DNA of 64,000 nucleotides from Shewanella phaeophyticola (GTDB taxonomy: Bacteria; Pseudomonadota; Gammaproteobacteria; Enterobacterales; Shewanellaceae), in the NCBI RefSeq assembly GCF_025398315.1, contig NZ_JAODOQ010000001.1, positions 1,364,001 to 1,428,000 on the forward strand, written 5' to 3'. The translations under genes and the position numbers were made by a program. Shown here piece after piece: positions 41,496 to 51,503 of this stretch (positions are counted from its first letter, which is position 1; every line of letters begins with the position of its first letter). The notes below the pieces were generated by a model. It ran no database searches, was not told where the DNA came from, and saw nothing but the letters and a program-made list of their open reading frames with translations.

Positions 41496-43043
41496 TTACG
41501 CGATGGCGATACCACCTTGTAAAGGCGTTTCTTGTTCAGCAGTGTTAGGACAACTTGAAATGACTTTTATCATGCCCAGTTCGTCCACTTGCTCTAAGCT
41601 CACATTAAAACCCCATAAGCGATGTAAGTGCTTGAGCACTTCTTGATGATTGTCGGCCAACGGAATGTTATCAAATGGAATGTAACGTAACGTAATAGAG
41701 CGGTCACCATTAACTTGCACTTGTTGCACCTGAATATTGGGCTCAATATTGGATAAGTTATACTGCTGCGACATGATATTACGAATGTCTTGATAACCTT
41801 GTTCGTCATGAATCGCTGAAACTGCTAAGTGACTGCGTTTTTCATCGTCTAGTATGCCGAATAATTTAAAATCTCTAATGACTTTAGGGGATAAATATTG
41901 GCTAATAAAACTCTCATCTTTAAAGTTTTGCATCGCAAAATGCACCGTTGTTAACCAATCACTTCCGGCGATATCAGGAAACCAATGACGATCTTCATCC
42001 GTTGGGTGTTCACAAATACGTCTGATATCGACAAACATGGCAAAACCAAGAGCATAAGGGTTAATACCATTGTAATACGGGCTGTTATAAGGTGGTTGAG
42101 CAACTACAGCCGTGTGACTTTGCAAAAACTCGAGTATAAAGCGATCGCTGACTTTGCCTGTATCGTACAGGTGATTCAAAATGGTGTAATGCCAAAATGT
42201 AGCCCAGCCTTCATTCATGACCTGAGTTTGTTTTTGTGGGTAAAAATACTGCGCCATTTTGCGTACAATTCTAACCAGCTCACGTTGCCAAGGGGCTAAT
42301 AATGGAGCATTTTTTTCGATAAAGTACAATATGTTCTCTTGCGGCTCACCAGGGAAGACCTTGTCACTCTTTTGCGGTGCCTGTTGTGGTTGAGTGGGTA
42401 TCGTGCGCCACAGATCGTTCACTTGGGTTTGCAGGTAATCTTCACGCTCTTTTTGTCGAGCCTGTTCTTCTTTAAATGACACTTCAGCAGGGCGTTTATA
42501 GCGGTCCACGCCATAGTTCATTAGGGCATGACACGAGTCGAGAGTTAATTCTACTTGTTCAATACCGTATTTGACCTCACATTCCCGAATGTAATTTTTG
42601 GCAAACACTAAATAATCAATAATGGAGCTGGCGTCGGTCCAAGTTTTAAATAGATAGTTATTTTTAAAAAAGCTGTTATGCCCATAACATGCATGAGCCA
42701 TCACAAGTGCTTGCATGGTGATGGTGTTTTCTTCCATTAAGTAGGCAATACAAGGGTCTGAATTAATTACAATCTCATATGCAAGGCCCATTTGACCGCG
42801 CTTATACCCTTGCTCGGTTTCAATAAAACGTTTACCAAAAGACCAATGTGTGTAACCAATGGGCATACCAATACCGGCATAGGCATCCATCATTTGTTCG
42901 GCCGTAATGATCTCTATTTGATTAGGGTATGTGTCTAATTTAAAAAACTCAGCCGCGTTGGCAATTTCGTGTTGATACTTTTCCAGTAAGTCGAATGTCC
43001 ATTCGGATTCATCATCCAACGGTTTACGGGTTGCTTTAACCAT
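41496..43043 (-). CDS. SpoVR family protein (YcgB)
   Basis: 515-residue conserved protein, intact. Signature blocks HWSFGKRF, YEIVINSDPCIAYLMEENT and VMAHACYGHNSFFKNNYLFKTW with potential metal-binding His/Cys, and MNEGWATFWHYTILNHLYD. Function is unsettled. It forms a unit with yeaH and prkA (yeaG) and is the third gene in transcription order; such a unit is stress-induced in E. coli. YcgB next to fadR is also the E. coli arrangement. Confidence 0.95.
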   Translation of the reverse strand: MVKATRKPLDDESEWTFDLLEKYQHEIANAAEFFKLDTYPNQIEIITAEQMMDAYAGIGMPIGYTHWSFGKRFIETEQGYKRGQMGLAYEIVINSDPCIAYLMEENTITMQALVMAHACYGHNSFFKNNYLFKTWTDASSIIDYLVFAKNYIRECEVKYGIEQVELTLDSCHALMNYGVDRYKRPAEVSFKEEQARQKEREDYLQTQVNDLWRTIPTQPQQAPQKSDKVFPGEPQENILYFIEKNAPLLAPWQRELVRIVRKMAQYFYPQKQTQVMNEGWATFWHYTILNHLYDTGKVSDRFILEFLQSHTAVVAQPPYNSPYYNGINPYALGFAMFVDIRRICEHPTDEDRHWFPDIAGSDWLTTVHFAMQNFKDESFISQYLSPKVIRDFKLFGILDDEKRSHLAVSAIHDEQGYQDIRNIMSQQYNLSNIEPNIQVQQVQVNGDRSITLRYIPFDNIPLADNHQEVLKHLHRLWGFNVSLEQVDELGMIKVISSCPNTAEQETPLQGGIAIA

Positions 43044-43052
43044 GATTGCCCC

Positions 43053-44318
43053 CTATACAGCTTGTTTTTTAAAGAGTTCGCGAAATACCGGGTAAATGTC
43101 TTCGACTTCACGAATGTGTTGCACAGCAATATTATCAAATTGTTGCTGCAGGTCCTGGTATTGATTCCATAAGGTTTGATGGGCTCGGTGGGTGATTTCG
43201 ATATAACTGAAATAACGCACTTTGGGTAAAATATGGTTTGCCAATAAGTCATGGCAATGGGGCGAATCATCGGATCAATTATCACCATCAGATGCTTGAG
43301 CTGCGTAAATATTCCACTCGTTTTCAGGATAGCGAGCTTGTTGAATTTCATTCATCAGTTTTAATGCGCTTGATACAATGGTACCGCCGGTTTCTTGTGA
43401 GTAAAAAAACTCATGCTCGTCAACTTCTTTGGCTTGGGTATGATGACGGATATATACCACTTCAAGATTTTTATAGCTGCGAGTTAAAAACAAATACAAC
43501 AATATATAGAAACGTTTGGCGATATCTTTGGTGGCTTGATCCATCGAGCCTGACACATCCATCAAGCAAAACATCACAGCCTGACTGGACGGTTTTTCTC
43601 GTTTTGCATAATTGTTGTAACGTAAGTCGAAGGTGTCGATAAACGGCACATTGGCGATTTGTTTTTTGAGCTGTTCAATTTCCTCTTTCAACGCGAGTAT
43701 CTTTTCAGCTTGGGATCCCGGCATATCTTGTAACTGCTCAAGCTCAGCCTCTAATGCTTTAAGCGCGCGTTTTTTACTGCCTGACATCGCAATACGGCGG
43801 GCTAGGGACGATCGCAGTGAACGAACAATATTAATATTGGCTGGCACGCCGTCATTGGTAAAACCCGCTCGATAGGTTTGATACTCAACCAACTTATTAA
43901 GGCGATTATTTTGTAAGTTAGGTAGCTCTAAGTCTTCAAATAGCAGTTCTAAGTATTCATCTTTTGAAATATTAAAGACAAAATCGTCATTACCTTCGCC
44001 GCTGTCTGAAGCATCACCTTGACCCGCACCGCCTTGCCCACCTCGTGGGCGTTGTATTTGGTCGCCACGATTAAACTGATCATTACCCGGATGGACACGA
44101 TTACGTTTACCACCTTGACCTTGTCTAAACAGTGGTTCACTTATATCACGGGTAGGGATACTAATTTTTTCGCCTTTATCAATATCGGTGACACTGCGAC
44201 GCGTCACCGCATCACTGACTGCCTTTTTGATTTGTTTTTTATAGCGTTCAATGAACCGCTGACGATTAACAGTGCTTTTTCCTTTAGCGTTGAGTCGTCT
44301 ATCAATAAAATTTGCCAT
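43053..44318 (-). pseudogene. yeaH: YeaH (DUF444), in-frame TGA at a conserved tryptophan
   Basis: VWA-like protein of about 421 codons with a MIDAS-type motif MDVSGSMD. It is partner of the PrkA/YeaG kinase. Reading is clean except one in-frame stop (43275-43277): [41 protein letters not shown]. coli YeaH has tryptophan at this position (DGDNW), so TGG has become TGA. The remaining 73 codons are intact and match the family ([11 protein letters not shown]). Nine bases separate it from spoVR. Truncated product would be 347 residues. Confidence 0.92.
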
Positions 44319-44374
44319 ACGCCCCCCAAGTCAAGGATCTGGCTGAATAAGTCTCAGCCAGGGCTGGGTGTTGA

Positions 44375-46309
44375 TTACGATGATTTTCGAACGCGTAAAT
44401 ACCATTCAGACAATAATCGGACTTGTTTCTTGGTATAGCCTTTTTCCATCATCCGATTGACGAAATCATCGTGTTTACGCTGATCATCATTTGAGGTTTT
44501 GGCATTGAACGAAATAACAGGTAATAAATCTTCCGTATTAGAAAACATTTTCTTTTCAATCACTGTGCGCAGTTTTTCGTAACTGGTCCACAATGGATTA
44601 TTACCTTCGTTGTTGGCTCTGGCACGTAAAACGAAGTTAACGATTTCGTTACGGAAGTCTTTAGGATTACTGATCCCGGCGGGTTTTTCTATTTTCTCTA
44701 ACTCAGCATTTAATGCACCACGGTCAAATAACTGACCGGTTTCAGGATCGCGATATTCTTGATCTTGGATCCAAAAGTCTGCGTAGGTGACATAACGGTC
44801 GAAAATGTTTTGGCCATATTCAGAATAAGACTCAAGATAGGCGGTTTGAATTTCTTTACCAATAAATTCAACATACTTAGGGATAAGGTAACCTTTTAAA
44901 AACTCAAGGTACCTCTCGCCGGTTTCGCTAGGGAATTGCTCTTGCTCAATTTGCTTTTCGAGTACGTAAAAAAGATGTACTGGATTAGCGGCAATTTCAG
45001 CGCTGTCAAAGTTAAACACCCGCGATAAAATCTTAAAGGCAAAACGGGTCGATAGCCCTTCCATACCTTCATCAACACCGGCGTAATCACGATACTCTTG
45101 GTACGATTTTGCTTTAGGATCGGTGTCCTTTAAGCTCTCGCCGTTATACACCCGCATTTTAGAATAAATAGATGAGTTTTCTGGGACTTTTAAACGCGAC
45201 AACACACTAAATTGCGCTAATGTCTCCAGCGTTCCTGGCGCACACGGTGCCATCGATAATTCAGAGTTGGCCAATAGCTTTTGATAAATGGCCATTTCTT
45301 CTGAAACGCGCAAACAATAAGGCACTTTGACAATATATACCCGGTCTAAAAACGCTTCGTTGTTTTTGTTGTTTCTAAAGGTAGACCATTCCGACTCGTT
45401 GGAGTGAGCCAAAATAATTCCATTGTAGGGCAGTGCAGATAAGCCCTCGGTACCGTTATAGTTACCTTCCTGAGTGGCAGTTAATAATGGGTGCAGCACC
45501 TTAATAGGGGCTTTAAACATCTCAACAAACTCCATTAACCCCTGGTTAGCACGACACAGTGCGCCTGAATAGGCGTAAGCATCGGCGTCATCTTGTGAGA
45601 AATGTTCAAGTTGTCGAATATCGACCTTACCGACAAGGGCAGAAATATCCTGATTGTTTTCATCACCGGGTTCGGTTTTGGCGATACCGATTTGGTCTAA
45701 TACTGACGGATAGACTTTAACCACCCTAAATTTTGAAATATCACCGCCATATTGATGCAAGCGTTTTACTGCCCACGGCGACATGATGGTTTTGAGGTAA
45801 CGCACTGGGATGTTGTATTCGTTTTGCAACAACTCGCTGTCTTCTTCAGCATCAAATAAACAAAACGGATGATCGTTAACCGGGCTGCGCATACCATCGG
45901 CACTGAGAATATAAATGGGCACTTGTTGCATTAATGCTTTGAGTTTTTCTGCCAGCGATGATTTACCGCCCCCCACAGAGCCTAGTAAATAGAGGATTTG
46001 TTTTGATTCTTCTAAGCCTTGAGCTGAATGCTTAAGGTAAGCCACAATTTGTTCAATGGAGTCTTCCATACCAAAGAAATCTTTGAAAGCCGGGTAGCTG
46101 GCAACAAGTCGGTTGGAAAAGATACGACTTAAGACGGGGTTTTTGGCGGTGTCGACCATTTGGGCTTCACCAATTGCCATTAATAATCGTTCAGCAGCAG
46201 ACACATAAGCGCTTCTGTCTTGCTTACAAATATCAAGAAATTGCTCTAAGGTGTATTCCTCGTCGAGTTTTTTCTCATAACGTTGTTGATAATGTTCAAA
46301 AATGCCCAT
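44375..46309 (-). CDS. prkA: PrkA family serine protein kinase (YeaG)
   Basis: 644-residue AAA+-like protein kinase. Walker A at 110-117 (GSVGGGKS), FCLFDAEEDSELL, and a C-terminal PrkA domain (FKILSRVFNF). First gene of the prkA-yeaH-spoVR unit, 56 bases before yeaH. In E. coli YeaG/YeaH respond to nitrogen starvation and stationary phase; the same role here is inferred. Confidence 0.96.
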   Translation of the reverse strand: MGIFEHYQQRYEKKLDEEYTLEQFLDICKQDRSAYVSAAERLLMAIGEAQMVDTAKNPVLSRIFSNRLVASYPAFKDFFGMEDSIEQIVAYLKHSAQGLEESKQILYLLGSVGGGKSSLAEKLKALMQQVPIYILSADGMRSPVNDHPFCLFDAEEDSELLQNEYNIPVRYLKTIMSPWAVKRLHQYGGDISKFRVVKVYPSVLDQIGIAKTEPGDENNQDISALVGKVDIRQLEHFSQDDADAYAYSGALCRANQGLMEFVEMFKAPIKVLHPLLTATQEGNYNGTEGLSALPYNGIILAHSNESEWSTFRNNKNNEAFLDRVYIVKVPYCLRVSEEMAIYQKLLANSELSMAPCAPGTLETLAQFSVLSRLKVPENSSIYSKMRVYNGESLKDTDPKAKSYQEYRDYAGVDEGMEGLSTRFAFKILSRVFNFDSAEIAANPVHLFYVLEKQIEQEQFPSETGERYLEFLKGYLIPKYVEFIGKEIQTAYLESYSEYGQNIFDRYVTYADFWIQDQEYRDPETGQLFDRGALNAELEKIEKPAGISNPKDFRNEIVNFVLRARANNEGNNPLWTSYEKLRTVIEKKMFSNTEDLLPVISFNAKTSNDDQRKHDDFVNRMMEKGYTKKQVRLLSEWYLRVRKSS

Positions 46310-46561
46310 GGTAACCCCCTCAAAACATACTATAGTCTCACTTTTAAAAGCCAGAGTGATGGGTGAGGATCTAGGTAATCAAGATGCTAGACCTATCCAG
46401 CTTATATTAGGCTTTACGACTAAAGTGTAGGACAGGCTAAAAGACTTCGCGAAGTTTTATTTAAAATAAATTAAATAAAAACAATGACAAACAGTAGCAT
46501 TTGCAACAGTTGCAAAAATAGGAGTAGTAAGAAAGTTTTATTTTTAATGAATGACGCACAT

Positions 46562-46585
46562 AAAAAGGAGCCATATAGGCTCCTT
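46562..46585 (-). terminator. Terminator after sodB
   Basis: AAGGAGCC / GGCTCCTT stem with a 5-base loop; T run on the minus strand. Confidence 0.85.
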
Positions 46586-46606
46586 AAGTTTGACTGTTAA
46601 TTAAGA

Positions 46607-47191
46607 TTAAGCAGCAAAATTCTTGTTAACAAATTCCCAGTTAACAAGTTGCCAGAAGTGAGCTAAATACTCTGGACGTGCGTTACGGTAATCAACGTAA
46701 TAAGCATGTTCCCATACGTCTACAGTTAATAGTGGAGTAACCGTTTCGTCAGTTAACGGAGTAGCTGCATTGCTAGTGTTAACGATAGCTAAAGAACCGT
46801 CAGCTTTTTTCACAAGCCAAGTCCACGCGCTACCAAAGTTGTTTACTGCAGAGTCAGTAAATTTAGCTTTGAATTCTTCAAAAGAACCGAAAGAAGCGTT
46901 AATCGCAGCAGCGATATCGCCAGTGGCTTCGCCGCCAGCGTTAGGCGCTAAACAGTTCCAGTAAAAAGTGTGGTTCCAAACTTGAGCTGCGTTATTGAAC
47001 ATGCCACCTGTTGAAGTTTTAACTACTTCTTCTAGCGTTTTGCCAGCAAATTCAGTTCCTTCAACTAAACCATTTAGTTTTACCACGTAAGTATTGTGGT
47101 GCTTACCGTAATGGTATTCGATAGTTTCTTGTGAAATGTGCGGTTCAAGTGCGTTCTTTGCATAAGGTAATGCTGGTAGTTCGAAAGCCAT
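46607..47191 (-). CDS. sodB: Iron superoxide dismutase SodB
   Basis: 194 residues, the size of E. coli SodB. Metal ligands His27 (IEYHYGKHH), a second His in WNHTFYW, and Asp/His in TVDVWEHAYYVDYRN. The start motif FELPALPYAKNALEPHIS is typical for Fe-SOD. Monocistronic. Confidence 0.97.
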   Translation of the reverse strand: MAFELPALPYAKNALEPHISQETIEYHYGKHHNTYVVKLNGLVEGTEFAGKTLEEVVKTSTGGMFNNAAQVWNHTFYWNCLAPNAGGEATGDIAAAINASFGSFEEFKAKFTDSAVNNFGSAWTWLVKKADGSLAIVNTSNAATPLTDETVTPLLTVDVWEHAYYVDYRNARPEYLAHFWQLVNWEFVNKNFAA

Positions 47192-47612
47192 TATATCTCT
47201 CCATGGATTCAGGTTATCGTTTTTGTTTACCCATCAGGTAACATTGCTCTAGTGCTATTGTACTGATTATTTTTGTGATGTGAATCATTGTTTAGGGAAT
47301 TAACGTTAGCGTGAGGTCAAAATTACATAGCAAATGGCTCATAGTGTTTAAACTAACGCTTTTGTTACATTTTTTAGGGGTTAATGTGTTCTTTTTAACC
47401 GTTTTAATGCTTAAACGGTTAATTAGCATATGATGACGTTAGTTTATGTGACAATTATTTCAGTGTTGATTATGTTTAAGGTATTTTTCTCTATGATATA
47501 GCCATTGATTTTATGGATTTTAAATAAACCTTACAATCTGTGGGATTTTGTTATTGGCTTAGGTGTCGTACAATAGGTATTAAATGTTCAGTCGTCGTAC
47601 TTAGGAAATCAA
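47192..47612. other. Divergent sodB/grxD intergenic region
   Basis: AT-rich, about 420 bases, no gene seen. A strong 10-bp inverted repeat lies at 47395-47422. Promoters for sodB and grxD should be here; I did not find a convincing Fur box by eye. Confidence 0.5.
47395..47422. promoter_or_regulatory. 10-bp perfect inverted repeat between sodB and grxD
   Basis: TTAACCGTTT-TAATGCTT-AAACGGTTAA. Sits near the middle of a divergent promoter region, so an operator is plausible; alternatively an RNA hairpin. No T run. Confidence 0.4.
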
Positions 47613-47954
47613 ATGGAAACTGTAGAAAAGATTAAACAGCAAATTAGTGAAAACCCAATTATTGTGTACATGAAAGGTTCGCCTAAATTACCAAGCTGTG
47701 GATTTTCATCTCAAGTGGCTCAGGTGATGATCAACTGTGGTGAACAATTTGCATTTGTAGATATTTTACAGCACCCAGATATCCGTGCTGAATTACCTAA
47801 ATTTGCTAACTGGCCAACATTCCCACAATTATGGGTAGAAGGCGAGTTGATTGGTGGTTGTGACATCATCACTGAGATGTTCCAAAAAGGTGAGCTTCAA
47901 CCAATCATCAAAGCGACAGCTGACAAGTATCGAACTGAAGACGCTGCAGAATAA
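47613..47954 (+). CDS. grxD: Monothiol glutaredoxin GrxD
   Basis: 113 residues, CGFS-type glutaredoxin (SCGFSSQ, Cys29) that binds and transfers [2Fe-2S] clusters with glutathione. Other marks are YMKGSPKLPSCGF and WPTFPQLWVEGELIGGCDI. ATG 47613 preceded by TAGGAAA. Next to sodB as in E. coli. Confidence 0.97.
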   Translation: METVEKIKQQISENPIIVYMKGSPKLPSCGFSSQVAQVMINCGEQFAFVDILQHPDIRAELPKFANWPTFPQLWVEGELIGGCDIITEMFQKGELQPIIKATADKYRTEDAAE

Positions 47955-47988
47955 CCGTTTTTAAGTGCGTGTTTATTTACACACAATC

Positions 47989-48025
47989 AAAAGCCCCAAT
48001 CGCAACGTGCCATTGGGGCTTTTTG
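47989..48025. terminator. Bidirectional terminator grxD/uraA
   Basis: AAGCCCCAAT / ATTGGGGCTT stem, followed by T run on both strands. Confidence 0.88.
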
Positions 48026-48051
48026 TTAGCCTTTTGTTGCTCAAGCAATGT

Positions 48052-49281
48052 TTAGGCGTCTGCGTTATGCTTTTTAGCTGCGGGTAAAATCAAGTTCATT
48101 AAAATAGCAACAATACCGCACAAGCTGATGCCAGTTAAGCTGAACGAACCGATACCAAATGCCATACCGCCAATGCCAAACACTAACGTCACCCCAACAA
48201 TGCTGAGGTTACGCGCTTCGCTCAGGTCTACTTGATGGCGGATTAACGTATTTAAGCCTACTGCTGCAATCGAGCCAAACAACAAGCACATAATGCCACC
48301 CATGACCGGCACCGGGATGGTTTGCATTAATGCCCCCAGTTTACCGACAAACGCTAAAGTAATCGCCGTTACAGCGGTCCAGGTCATAATGCGCGGATCA
48401 AAACTTTTGGTTAATGTGACCGCGCCTGTCACTTCACTGTAGGTGGTATTAGGTGATCCGCCTAAAGCTGATGCAGCGATAGTGGCAATACCATCTCCGG
48501 TTAAGGTGCGATGTAAACCAGGCTTTTTAAGGTAGTCTTTACCGGTCACATTAGAAATCGCCAAAATATCACCAATATGCTCAACCGCAGGGGCAATGGC
48601 GACGGGGATCATAAATAAAATGGCGTGCCAGTTAAACTCTGGCGCAACAAAGTTAGGTACGGCCAACCAAGCAGCTTGACTGACTGGCGAAAAGTCAATA
48701 ATCCCAAACGCTAAACTTACGCCATAACCCACTAAAATACCCGCAAGAATGGGCATTAAGCGTACTAAGCCTTTGGCAAATACTGCCACCATTACCGTTG
48801 TCGCTAACGCAGCCAATGAGATAAATAGAGCGGTATTTTGTTCAACAATAACAAGGCTACCATCACCACTTTTCCCTAATGCCATATTGACCGCAACAGG
48901 GGCTAAGCCCAAGCCAATGATCATAATCACTGGGCCAACAACCACAGGCGGCAATAAGGTATGAATAAAGTCAGTGCCACGTAACTTAACCGTTAGGCCA
49001 AGTAACATGTATACAACCCCAGCAGCCATTAATCCACCCATAGTGGCAGGGATCCCCCAAGTTTGTACGCCATATAAAATAGGGGCGATAAAGGCAAATG
49101 AAGAAGCAAGAAATATGGGGACTTGGCGTTTGGTGACGAGTTGAAACAGAAGGGTACCGAAACCGGCAGTAAATAGGGCGACGCTAGTGTCTAAGCCTGT
49201 GAGCAGTGGCATTAACACCAACGCACCAAAAGCGACAAATAACATTTGTGCGCCTTGAAGCGGAATTAACACGCGTTTCAT
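48052..49281 (-). CDS. uraA: Uracil permease UraA (NCS2 family)
   Basis: Inner-membrane uracil/proton symporter, 409 residues and about 14 membrane segments. Family marks are QMLFVAFGALVLMPLLTGLD, SSFAFIAPI, and the motif with PAVEHIGDI, then GGSPNTTYSEVTGAV. The ATG at 49281 (MKRVLIPLQGAQM) has GGAG at good distance, so the longer start at 49296 is rejected. No uracil phosphoribosyltransferase gene is adjacent. Confidence 0.92.
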   Translation of the reverse strand: MKRVLIPLQGAQMLFVAFGALVLMPLLTGLDTSVALFTAGFGTLLFQLVTKRQVPIFLASSFAFIAPILYGVQTWGIPATMGGLMAAGVVYMLLGLTVKLRGTDFIHTLLPPVVVGPVIMIIGLGLAPVAVNMALGKSGDGSLVIVEQNTALFISLAALATTVMVAVFAKGLVRLMPILAGILVGYGVSLAFGIIDFSPVSQAAWLAVPNFVAPEFNWHAILFMIPVAIAPAVEHIGDILAISNVTGKDYLKKPGLHRTLTGDGIATIAASALGGSPNTTYSEVTGAVTLTKSFDPRIMTWTAVTAITLAFVGKLGALMQTIPVPVMGGIMCLLFGSIAAVGLNTLIRHQVDLSEARNLSIVGVTLVFGIGGMAFGIGSFSLTGISLCGIVAILMNLILPAAKKHNADA

Positions 49282-49514
49282 ATTTTTCTCCATCATTATT
49301 TAGCGTGTGATTAAACGGCGCGAATTGTCACATAAAACCGGTTAATTTCATAACCTGTATTAGGCCTGTGTGGCGATTATAGTTATTTGATATCGCTACA
49401 ATACTTGGTCAAATTGACCTTAGTGTTATCGTGCTGCCAAAAAGAGTTTTCGTTATCCATTTTTTATTATGATATAATTTTTATTACTTATATTTGCTGC
49501 GTTTATGTTATCAG

Positions 49515-50612
49515 ATGCTGAAAAAACTAATTAATCTCATTGTGTTACCTCTTATTATGTTAACTTCAATTTCAATTGTGCAAGCTGCTGAAGTCGGCAA
49601 GCTCAATGAAGCTGATATTGCGGTGAGTTCACGTGCAAACGATGTTAAAAGCAATGCATTAAAAGAAGCCCTTGCCGCGGTGTTTTTAAAAAACTCGGGT
49701 AGCCCAAGTGTGGTGTTAAATCCGTTGATTAAAGCGCAGATAGATGAGCCAGAAGTCATTTTGACTCAATATGGGTATTTTGAACAAAACGGTGACTTGA
49801 TGCTTAAAGCCAGCTTTGATCATCAACGCGTTATTGAAAAACTCCGCCAAGCAGGATTACCCGTGTGGGGAAGTCAACGTCCATTGACCTTGATGTGGAT
49901 TTCTGTTGATGATAACAACGAGCCAACTATTCTTGCCGATGCGACCTTATCTGATATTCGTGATGATTTAGGCCAGCAATCTGCCAATAAAGGCATACCC
50001 GTTATGTTGCCGGTGATGGATTTAGATGATGTGATGGCCGTTACAGTCAATGACGTTCGTGGCCGTTTTACTGACAGTGTTTTTATTGCTTCTGCACGTT
50101 ACCAATCTGATTATTTTGCTATCGCCAATATTGAAAACCAAGGCTCTAGGGTGATGTTTTCAATTAGCCTATTCAACAAAGTGAGAACTAATGGCGTGCT
50201 TCAACCCTTGGTCGCACAACAAGGTGAAGTGAGTGATAATCAACAAGCAATAAAACGGATGATGAATATTTTAGCTGATTATTTCATTAGCCAATATGCT
50301 ATTGCATCAACGGGCAGTAATGCTGCAACAGAGGTGAGTTTTAGCGGGTTAAGTAATATGACTCAAGTGGTTAATGTTGAGGATTATTTACGTCAGTTAA
50401 GTGCGGTTAAATCAATTAGTTTAAGGCAATTTAAAGGCAGTACAGCAACCTATAGTATCGCGTTGTTCAGTAATGTTGATGATTTACAGCGTTTATTGAA
50501 TATTGATAACCGTTTATCACAAATTGATACTATGGGTAGCGTTGAGTCATTTTATCAACAACAAACAGAAGCTACCCAACCTACACTCATGTATCAGTGG
50601 TTGGTGCAATAA
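49515..50612 (+). CDS. DUF2066 domain protein, exported
   Basis: 365-residue protein with a signal peptide (INLIVLPLIMLTSISIVQAAE) and the DUF2066 body (VSSRANDVKSNALKEALAAVFLKNSGSP). Function unknown; commonly found ahead of hda in Shewanella and Vibrio. ATG 49515 is preferred over TTG 49494, as the signal peptide begins there. Confidence 0.85.
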   Translation: MLKKLINLIVLPLIMLTSISIVQAAEVGKLNEADIAVSSRANDVKSNALKEALAAVFLKNSGSPSVVLNPLIKAQIDEPEVILTQYGYFEQNGDLMLKASFDHQRVIEKLRQAGLPVWGSQRPLTLMWISVDDNNEPTILADATLSDIRDDLGQQSANKGIPVMLPVMDLDDVMAVTVNDVRGRFTDSVFIASARYQSDYFAIANIENQGSRVMFSISLFNKVRTNGVLQPLVAQQGEVSDNQQAIKRMMNILADYFISQYAIASTGSNAATEVSFSGLSNMTQVVNVEDYLRQLSAVKSISLRQFKGSTATYSIALFSNVDDLQRLLNIDNRLSQIDTMGSVESFYQQQTEATQPTLMYQWLVQ

Positions 50613-50632
50613 ACCTTATCAATGGTGGCGCT

Positions 50633-50662
50633 TTGTATTTACAGAGCGCTTACATGTATAAT
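50633..50662 (+). promoter_or_regulatory. Candidate hda promoter
   Basis: TTGTAT (50633-50638), 18 bases, then a perfect TATAAT (50657-50662), 37 bases before the hda start. Confidence 0.45.
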
Positions 50663-50698
50663 AACTTTAGTTCGTTTTTGATTTTGAGACCTATCTGA

Positions 50699-51409
50699 GT
50701 GACACAAAACTCACCGAGACAATTATCTTTACCCGTTTATTTACCTGACGATGAAACCTTTCAAAGTTATTACCCTGCGTCGGGTAATGATGAGCTGATC
50801 CAAAAGCTTCAAGCTAGTGCTGAAGGTAAATTAACTTCTTCGTTGTATGTCTATGATCCTGAAAAATCAGGTCGTACCCATTTAATGCATGCCGCTTGTG
50901 CCCATGCAAATGATTTAGAACGTCGCACTTTATATATTCCACTTGGGATCCACGCCAGTATTTCGCCTGCCTTATTTGAAGGGCTCGAATCACTAGAGCT
51001 TATCTGCATAGATGATGTTGAAGCCATTGCCGGACATCCTGTGTGGGAAGAAGCTATTTTTCATCTGTATAATCGTATTGCAGAGCAGCAAGATTGTCGT
51101 TTGATTGTCAGTGGCAATGCATCGCCGTCAGAGGCGGGTTTTGTTCTACCGGATTTAGTCTCGCGTATGCAATGGGGATTAATTTATCAATTACAGCCAA
51201 TGGCAGATGATGAAAAGCTCGCCGCATTACAACGCCGCGCCGCAATGCGAGGTTTACAGTTATCCGATGAAGTAGGGCGCTTTTTGCTCACCCGTATGGC
51301 ACGTGATTTACGTACCTTATTTGATGTACTTGATAAGCTTGATAAAGCCTCGATGGTGCATCAGCGTAAACTGACGATTCCGTTCATTAAAGAAATGCTG
51401 AGGCTATAA
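50699..51409 (+). CDS. hda: DnaA inactivator Hda
   Basis: AAA+ protein (236 residues) that with the beta clamp stimulates hydrolysis of DnaA-ATP after initiation. The clamp-binding motif QLSLP is at residues 8-12, followed by a DnaA-like AAA+ core (LICIDDVEAIAG, RLIVSGNASP, LVSRMQWGL). Start is GTG 50699. Family call clear. Confidence 0.95.
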   Translation: MTQNSPRQLSLPVYLPDDETFQSYYPASGNDELIQKLQASAEGKLTSSLYVYDPEKSGRTHLMHAACAHANDLERRTLYIPLGIHASISPALFEGLESLELICIDDVEAIAGHPVWEEAIFHLYNRIAEQQDCRLIVSGNASPSEAGFVLPDLVSRMQWGLIYQLQPMADDEKLAALQRRAAMRGLQLSDEVGRFLLTRMARDLRTLFDVLDKLDKASMVHQRKLTIPFIKEMLRL

Positions 51410-51456
51410 ATCACGCTTATCCATGCCGCTAACATGCAGTCATTAAAAATGACAAT

Positions 51457-51491
51457 AAAAAAACGCCAAATGAATTCATTTGGCGTTTTTG
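51457..51491 (+). terminator. Terminator after hda
   Basis: AAAAACGCCAAATGAA / TTCATTTGGCGTTTTT, 16-bp perfect stem. Confidence 0.9.
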
Positions 51492-51503
51492 TTTATCTAA
51501 GAG

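Noticed and set aside
43275..43277. TGA in yeaH read as selenocysteine
   Set aside because: Relatives have tryptophan, not cysteine, at this position, and no SECIS-like hairpin was noted directly after it.
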